Of a stretch of DNA of 64,000 nucleotides, positions 59,791-64,000 are shown piece by piece; position 1 is the stretch's first letter, and every line of letters begins with the position of its first letter. The translations under genes were made by a program, and so were the position numbers. The stretch covers positions 14,938,156-15,002,155 of the forward strand of contig NC_091930.1 in the NCBI RefSeq assembly GCF_041260155.1, given 5' to 3'. The DNA is from Ptychodera flava (lineage: Eukaryota > Hemichordata > Enteropneusta > Ptychoderidae). The notes under the pieces are model-generated. The model worked only from the letters and a program-made list of their open reading frames with translations, searched no databases and was not told the origin of the DNA.

Positions 59791-61671
59791 AAAAACCAAA
59801 TTAGTAAAGTCGACATTGTGTCTATATCATATATTCAAGGAATCGATTATGTAAAAATTAAACACGCAAATTAAAGAAGCTAATATCCTTTGTTAATTTT
59901 ATTCATGTAGGGCAACGTAGTGGATATTTACTGTTTTAAGTTGAGCTGATCATTCAATTACAGGATTATGGAGGATATCGTCTTATTTGCGTATAGCGCA
60001 TGCATTTGAAGGGTGCTTCAATAACGGCCAGCTTAAACCAGTCAAACGTAGAAAAAGTGTTTTGACTGACTGCTTGTGATAACATAGCATCGACGATATT
60101 GAGCGTAAATGCTAGTGAGCTTAAGTAAATTTCCAGAATCTGCACAAACAACCACGACTCTCTGTTTCACTCGCTAGTTTTCACATGAAGGACGTGTTTC
60201 TTTCGCGCGTAATCTTAATATATGAGGTACCGCCCGATACCACATCGGAACCGAACCGTTTGTAAAGTGAAAAACAATGCAATTTATTCCAGCTCTACTA
60301 CGTTGAATTATGATCAACAACGAGATATGATTAGTACACAATGATTGTAGCAAATGACATAAGGAAACTTTTAAAAATAATTTTATCGCCATACGGTACC
60401 TATCACAAGCTACAACACCTAGTATGTTTTCAATAGCTTTTGTCAAGAAAGGACTCTTACTGTAAATAATTGTATTGCTACACACTACCGATCAGAAGAT
60501 AAAGGCACGTTACTCGATTACTGTTGCCACTGATGTGTTCATTTAAATATTGAACTCAAAATAATCTATGAGGCAACTGTTAAATTGCAATGCGCTAAAT
60601 ACACATTAATAACTGGCAGACTTAATGACAAGAAATTAATGGTCGTCCACAAAGGCAGAAACTAATGGACATCGAACAGTGAAGCAATAATAATGACGTA
60701 AATTTTGTTCCTACTATAAATTGGAAAGGAAGGTAGCGATTGCATACGATTGTACATAGACTCTGTGTATTGTCGAAATGAGCACGTTGAGATAGTCTAA
60801 AAAGAATATTGCGATCTAGCAACTACAGTTGAATTAATTTGAATTAACGAAACGATCACATGTAACGTTTCCCGCTCACTGTTTAGTAAGAAAGATTGAA
60901 CATCAATCATAAACTATAATGAACGTCGCTCGTTTTGTCCAACAACGATCAAAAATAGATATCAATACGAATTTTTCGGTTTTTTTTTCATTTTCAATAA
61001 AATGAAAGTGAGTTTAAGGCTAAACAAATCGCTAATGATGAGGGAAGTATACGTTGTTAGGCTACTTGGACCTTTTTGAAATGATATGTATGCACGATTT
61101 CAAATTTTGGCTATAACATCTACTACAAGTTTTGAAAGTGCACCAAACGTATTTCGGGATCTAGCTGTGCGCTTGTCAGGATCAAATACGTTTGTTTCAT
61201 CTTGTAATCGAGATTTTAGGTTAACGCATTGCGATCAAAAATACGGGTATTCGTTTGAAATTTAGGGCATTTTTGCATATACTTTTCCATCTTGTTAGAT
61301 GGTTTTGTGTCATTCTGCGTATTGACGTTGACAGATGTATATAATAGAGAACCCGTGCCCCATTTTGGACACTGCTAATGGATACTTCACCGTCGATACT
61401 ATTGTGTATATAAATGGCAGAAAGCTGCTGACTGAAGCGAAATGAACACTAGCTGCTTATCCTTCTTATTTACCGGTCACAGATACCTGGAAACGTTTAA
61501 GACCTGAAGGTAGTACAGACTTTCTATAATGCCAATATACACATATTCTGGCACCTTCCCTCGTTGTGGGATTGTCTATTGCGTTTGCATGCATTGCGCT
61601 CTAAGCAGGGTCAACACTTTAAAATACTGCGTGTAGTATTAAATGAATTTTGTTTCTATTGGATTTTTCAG
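59791..61671. other. Gene 2 intron, no exon recognised
   Basis: 1.9 kb of AT-rich sequence. No Ig or EGF signature was seen on the plus strand. Confidence 0.5.
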
Positions 61672-61747
61672 CTTCGATGTGCTACGTCGAATGGGTCTGT
61701 ATCAATGTAGATGTACTGACGTCATCAGCAGACGAAATACATCAAAA
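61672..61747 (+). CDS. Gene 2 possible exon, GLYQCRC motif
   Basis: After TTTTTCAG the frame reads FDVLRRMGLYQCRCTDVIS, ending at AAA/GTGAGT. VGLYRCRC in the gene 1 stalk exon (29234) is very similar. However the phases here are 2 to 0 and not 1-1, so either an unseen exon adjusts the frame, this exon has decayed, or the match is chance. Confidence 0.35.
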
Positions 61748-62042
61748 GTGAGTTTACAAGAATACTCTATCATGTTGTTGCTTGTAACATATACAACCCG
61801 TTTAATTTTGCTGAAATTATTGAATTACTCTTTTTGCCACCGACAAATTATTCTCAGCGTCCTGTCGTATCCTTTGACATAGTCCTGTAATTTTCCAGGG
61901 TACACTTTGTTACACTGTGAGTTTAAAAACATTCCAGTACGGAGAATAATTTTTCGAAACGAGAAACGCTTGGCTCTGTCCTCTTAAATAATGGTACTGA
62001 TTGATTCATTGATTGGTCATTTAGGGTGTGTTTGTGTGCGTG

Positions 62043-62412
<370 letters not shown>

Positions 62413-63250
62413 ATAATTTCATCACAAAAGTTATGTTAAGTTTATAAGACACAGCGCCACAGCTAAAAAAGTATGTCCGACGGTTACGTTTAAGTTAGCT
62501 TTGTCATAAATACACAAATGGTGGATAATTGAGTTAATTAGAGCAAGTTTTGAGGCATATTGGTGAATTTTGAATATTTTAAAAGTGATTGTTGGTGTGC
62601 CTCAAGATTGATACCGACAGCCGCTGCGCTAGTTTTTACTATGGTTGAACGCGTATGTACAAGCGTAAGTCTAAGCTAGATAAGGCTATTGCTGATCAAA
62701 CTGTCATTACGTCAGGATTTTTAATTTCTCCATTCGTGTTAGTCATTCGAAAATAATGTTATGTCACTAAACGAGCGAATTCAAGGCATGGTTAGCGAAG
62801 TTTAAATGACTTGGACCTCGTTAAAGGCAAGACGTTGCAAACACTCCAAGGCATGTCCATTCATTTGGAACATATCTATGAAGTCAATCTTGAAGTTGAA
62901 GAAATATTAAGAACAACTTGAGGTAATGTTGATTTCATGAAATAAACATATGGATTATTTATGCCATACTAATAGCCGAAGGTTAACAATACTGTGACCT
63001 TTGTACAAAACTTTTCATTTTCACCTCAGACTGTCCTACATTAACGGCTAATTGAAACTGCTTTTGATTACCGCTGTGTCTTGTGGGAAAACTTCTTCCA
63101 GAATATGATATAGTCCATGAAATTTAGAAGCGGGTATTTTGAGTGCTGCCAAAAGATTAACCTGATGACGTTGTCAAAGTTTTAAACTTCTGGGCAGTGT
63201 ATCGATACTGCAAACGCATTTTCTCTTTATCGTATTCGAACTCCCGGCAG

Positions 63251-63324
63251 ACTGTGCGTGCTCACCAAGCGAAGAAGACAGTGAACAGAGCCACTCGACC
63301 CAATCCGCACTCCATGGGGAAAAT
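63251..63324 (+). CDS. Gene 2 possible small exon
   Basis: After TCCCGGCAG a phase 1 frame reads DCACSPSEEDSEQSHSTQSA and LHGEN, ending at AAT/GTAAAC. The coding-like composition resembles the small cysteine-bearing stalk exons of gene 1, but there is no direct match. Low confidence. Confidence 0.25.
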
Positions 63325-64000
63325 GTAAACGAATTGCCGTTCGTTTGGACGGCGGCGTTTTCTACCAGCTAGACTGTATATGTAGGCAGCAACTGTTTAG
63401 AATCGTCCGTCATGATAAGGTCCGTTGATATTCGCTCTGGCCAATAATTGATTCCAAGAAAACGAATGAACCGAAAACCACGTGCTGTGTCAGTTCGTCT
63501 ATGACAAAGTTTCGAACTGCAAACATGTGCCTACGTGTCTTTGACACAGAAGAAACTATTGGTAAAAGAGCGATAAATGGCAGAAACATGTGAATATAAC
63601 ATCCGAAAATACGTGGAATATGACGTAGAATGTGACTTAATATCATTAATATCAATTAGTTTCGAAATGTGTAATATTTAGTTCTTGTATAGATGTTACA
63701 AAAGTAAGGAATTTTATCTCCTGCAAACGTTCATACAGCGCCACCTGTGGTGGGGGTCAAGAGGTCATCCTGTAGGCTGGTCCTCTTTCGGCAGCTCGAC
63801 CTCATCTGAGCTTAACAAAGTTTCGGAAAGGCAACAAAGTTGACTTCAAAGTGTCCATTGTTGCGCTTTTTAGAAGTCGGTTATTCCACAATGAATTGCA
63901 ACAAGAGATGAGGGAAATGAGTGTATCGCGTCAAGGAGCCATCAGGGGGGATTTTAGAAATTAGTTCTGAGTTCATTTTATGGACATTTGAAGCCAGTGC
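63325..64000. other. Window end, nothing recognised
   Basis: No feature is supported here. Gene 2 probably continues beyond the window. Confidence 0.4.

Noticed and set aside
61361-61420. Frame reading NPCPILDTANGYFTVDTI as a possible gene 2 exon
   Set aside because: The acceptor lacks a pyrimidine tract and the end phase does not fit. The resemblance to a domain is too short.

Overview
The window is animal nuclear DNA: AT-rich, intron-dense, and full of microsatellites and short inverted-repeat transposons. Coding signal comes in short exons with canonical GT/AG borders, and phase 1-1 Ig and EGF exons are a metazoan pattern. The protein content (Ig, calcium-binding EGF, GAIN/GPS, family-B2 seven-helix receptor) and repeat load fit a marine invertebrate, perhaps a lancelet, hemichordate or echinoderm. 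The sequence alone does not settle the species. No bacterial gene, rRNA, tRNA or CRISPR array was recognised.

The main content is one plus-strand adhesion GPCR gene spanning about 21.3-53.7 kb (gene 1), possibly starting from a signal-peptide exon near 13.1 kb. In order it encodes three Ig domains, one calcium-binding EGF domain, a stalk of small glycosylation-rich exons, a GAIN region, a GPS autoproteolysis motif (His-Leu/Thr), seven transmembrane helices and a cytoplasmic tail. Twenty exons could be placed, and reading phase agrees at most junctions. The exceptions are informative. A 5-bp tandem duplication breaks Ig domain 3. The GPS-to-TM1 junction is out of frame by 2 nt. The junction near 31.9/32.1 kb and the C-terminal frame are each ambiguous.

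About 4.3 kb downstream a second plus-strand gene begins (gene 2). It has a signal-peptide exon at 58.0 kb and an Ig exon at 58.6 kb closely resembling Ig domain 2 of gene 1. Possible further exons lie at 61.7 and 63.3 kb, and the gene runs off the window. The two look like head-to-tail tandem paralogues.

The rest is intronic or intergenic and dominated by mobile DNA. A 5.1-kb long-inverted-repeat element (35851-40972) carries a matching 6-bp flanking duplication and is inserted inside an older dispersed repeat within the largest intron of gene 1. It contains a nested 0.9-kb PIF/Harbinger-like element and a palindrome with a hammerhead-ribozyme-like core. Elsewhere there are a 515-bp foldback element at 15.3 kb, three copies of a TA-flanked Tc1/mariner-like MITE, at least eight copies of a roughly 400-bp dispersed repeat, and very long tetranucleotide and dinucleotide arrays. 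Several arrays sit directly against splice sites. The 1-13 kb region has no convincing gene.
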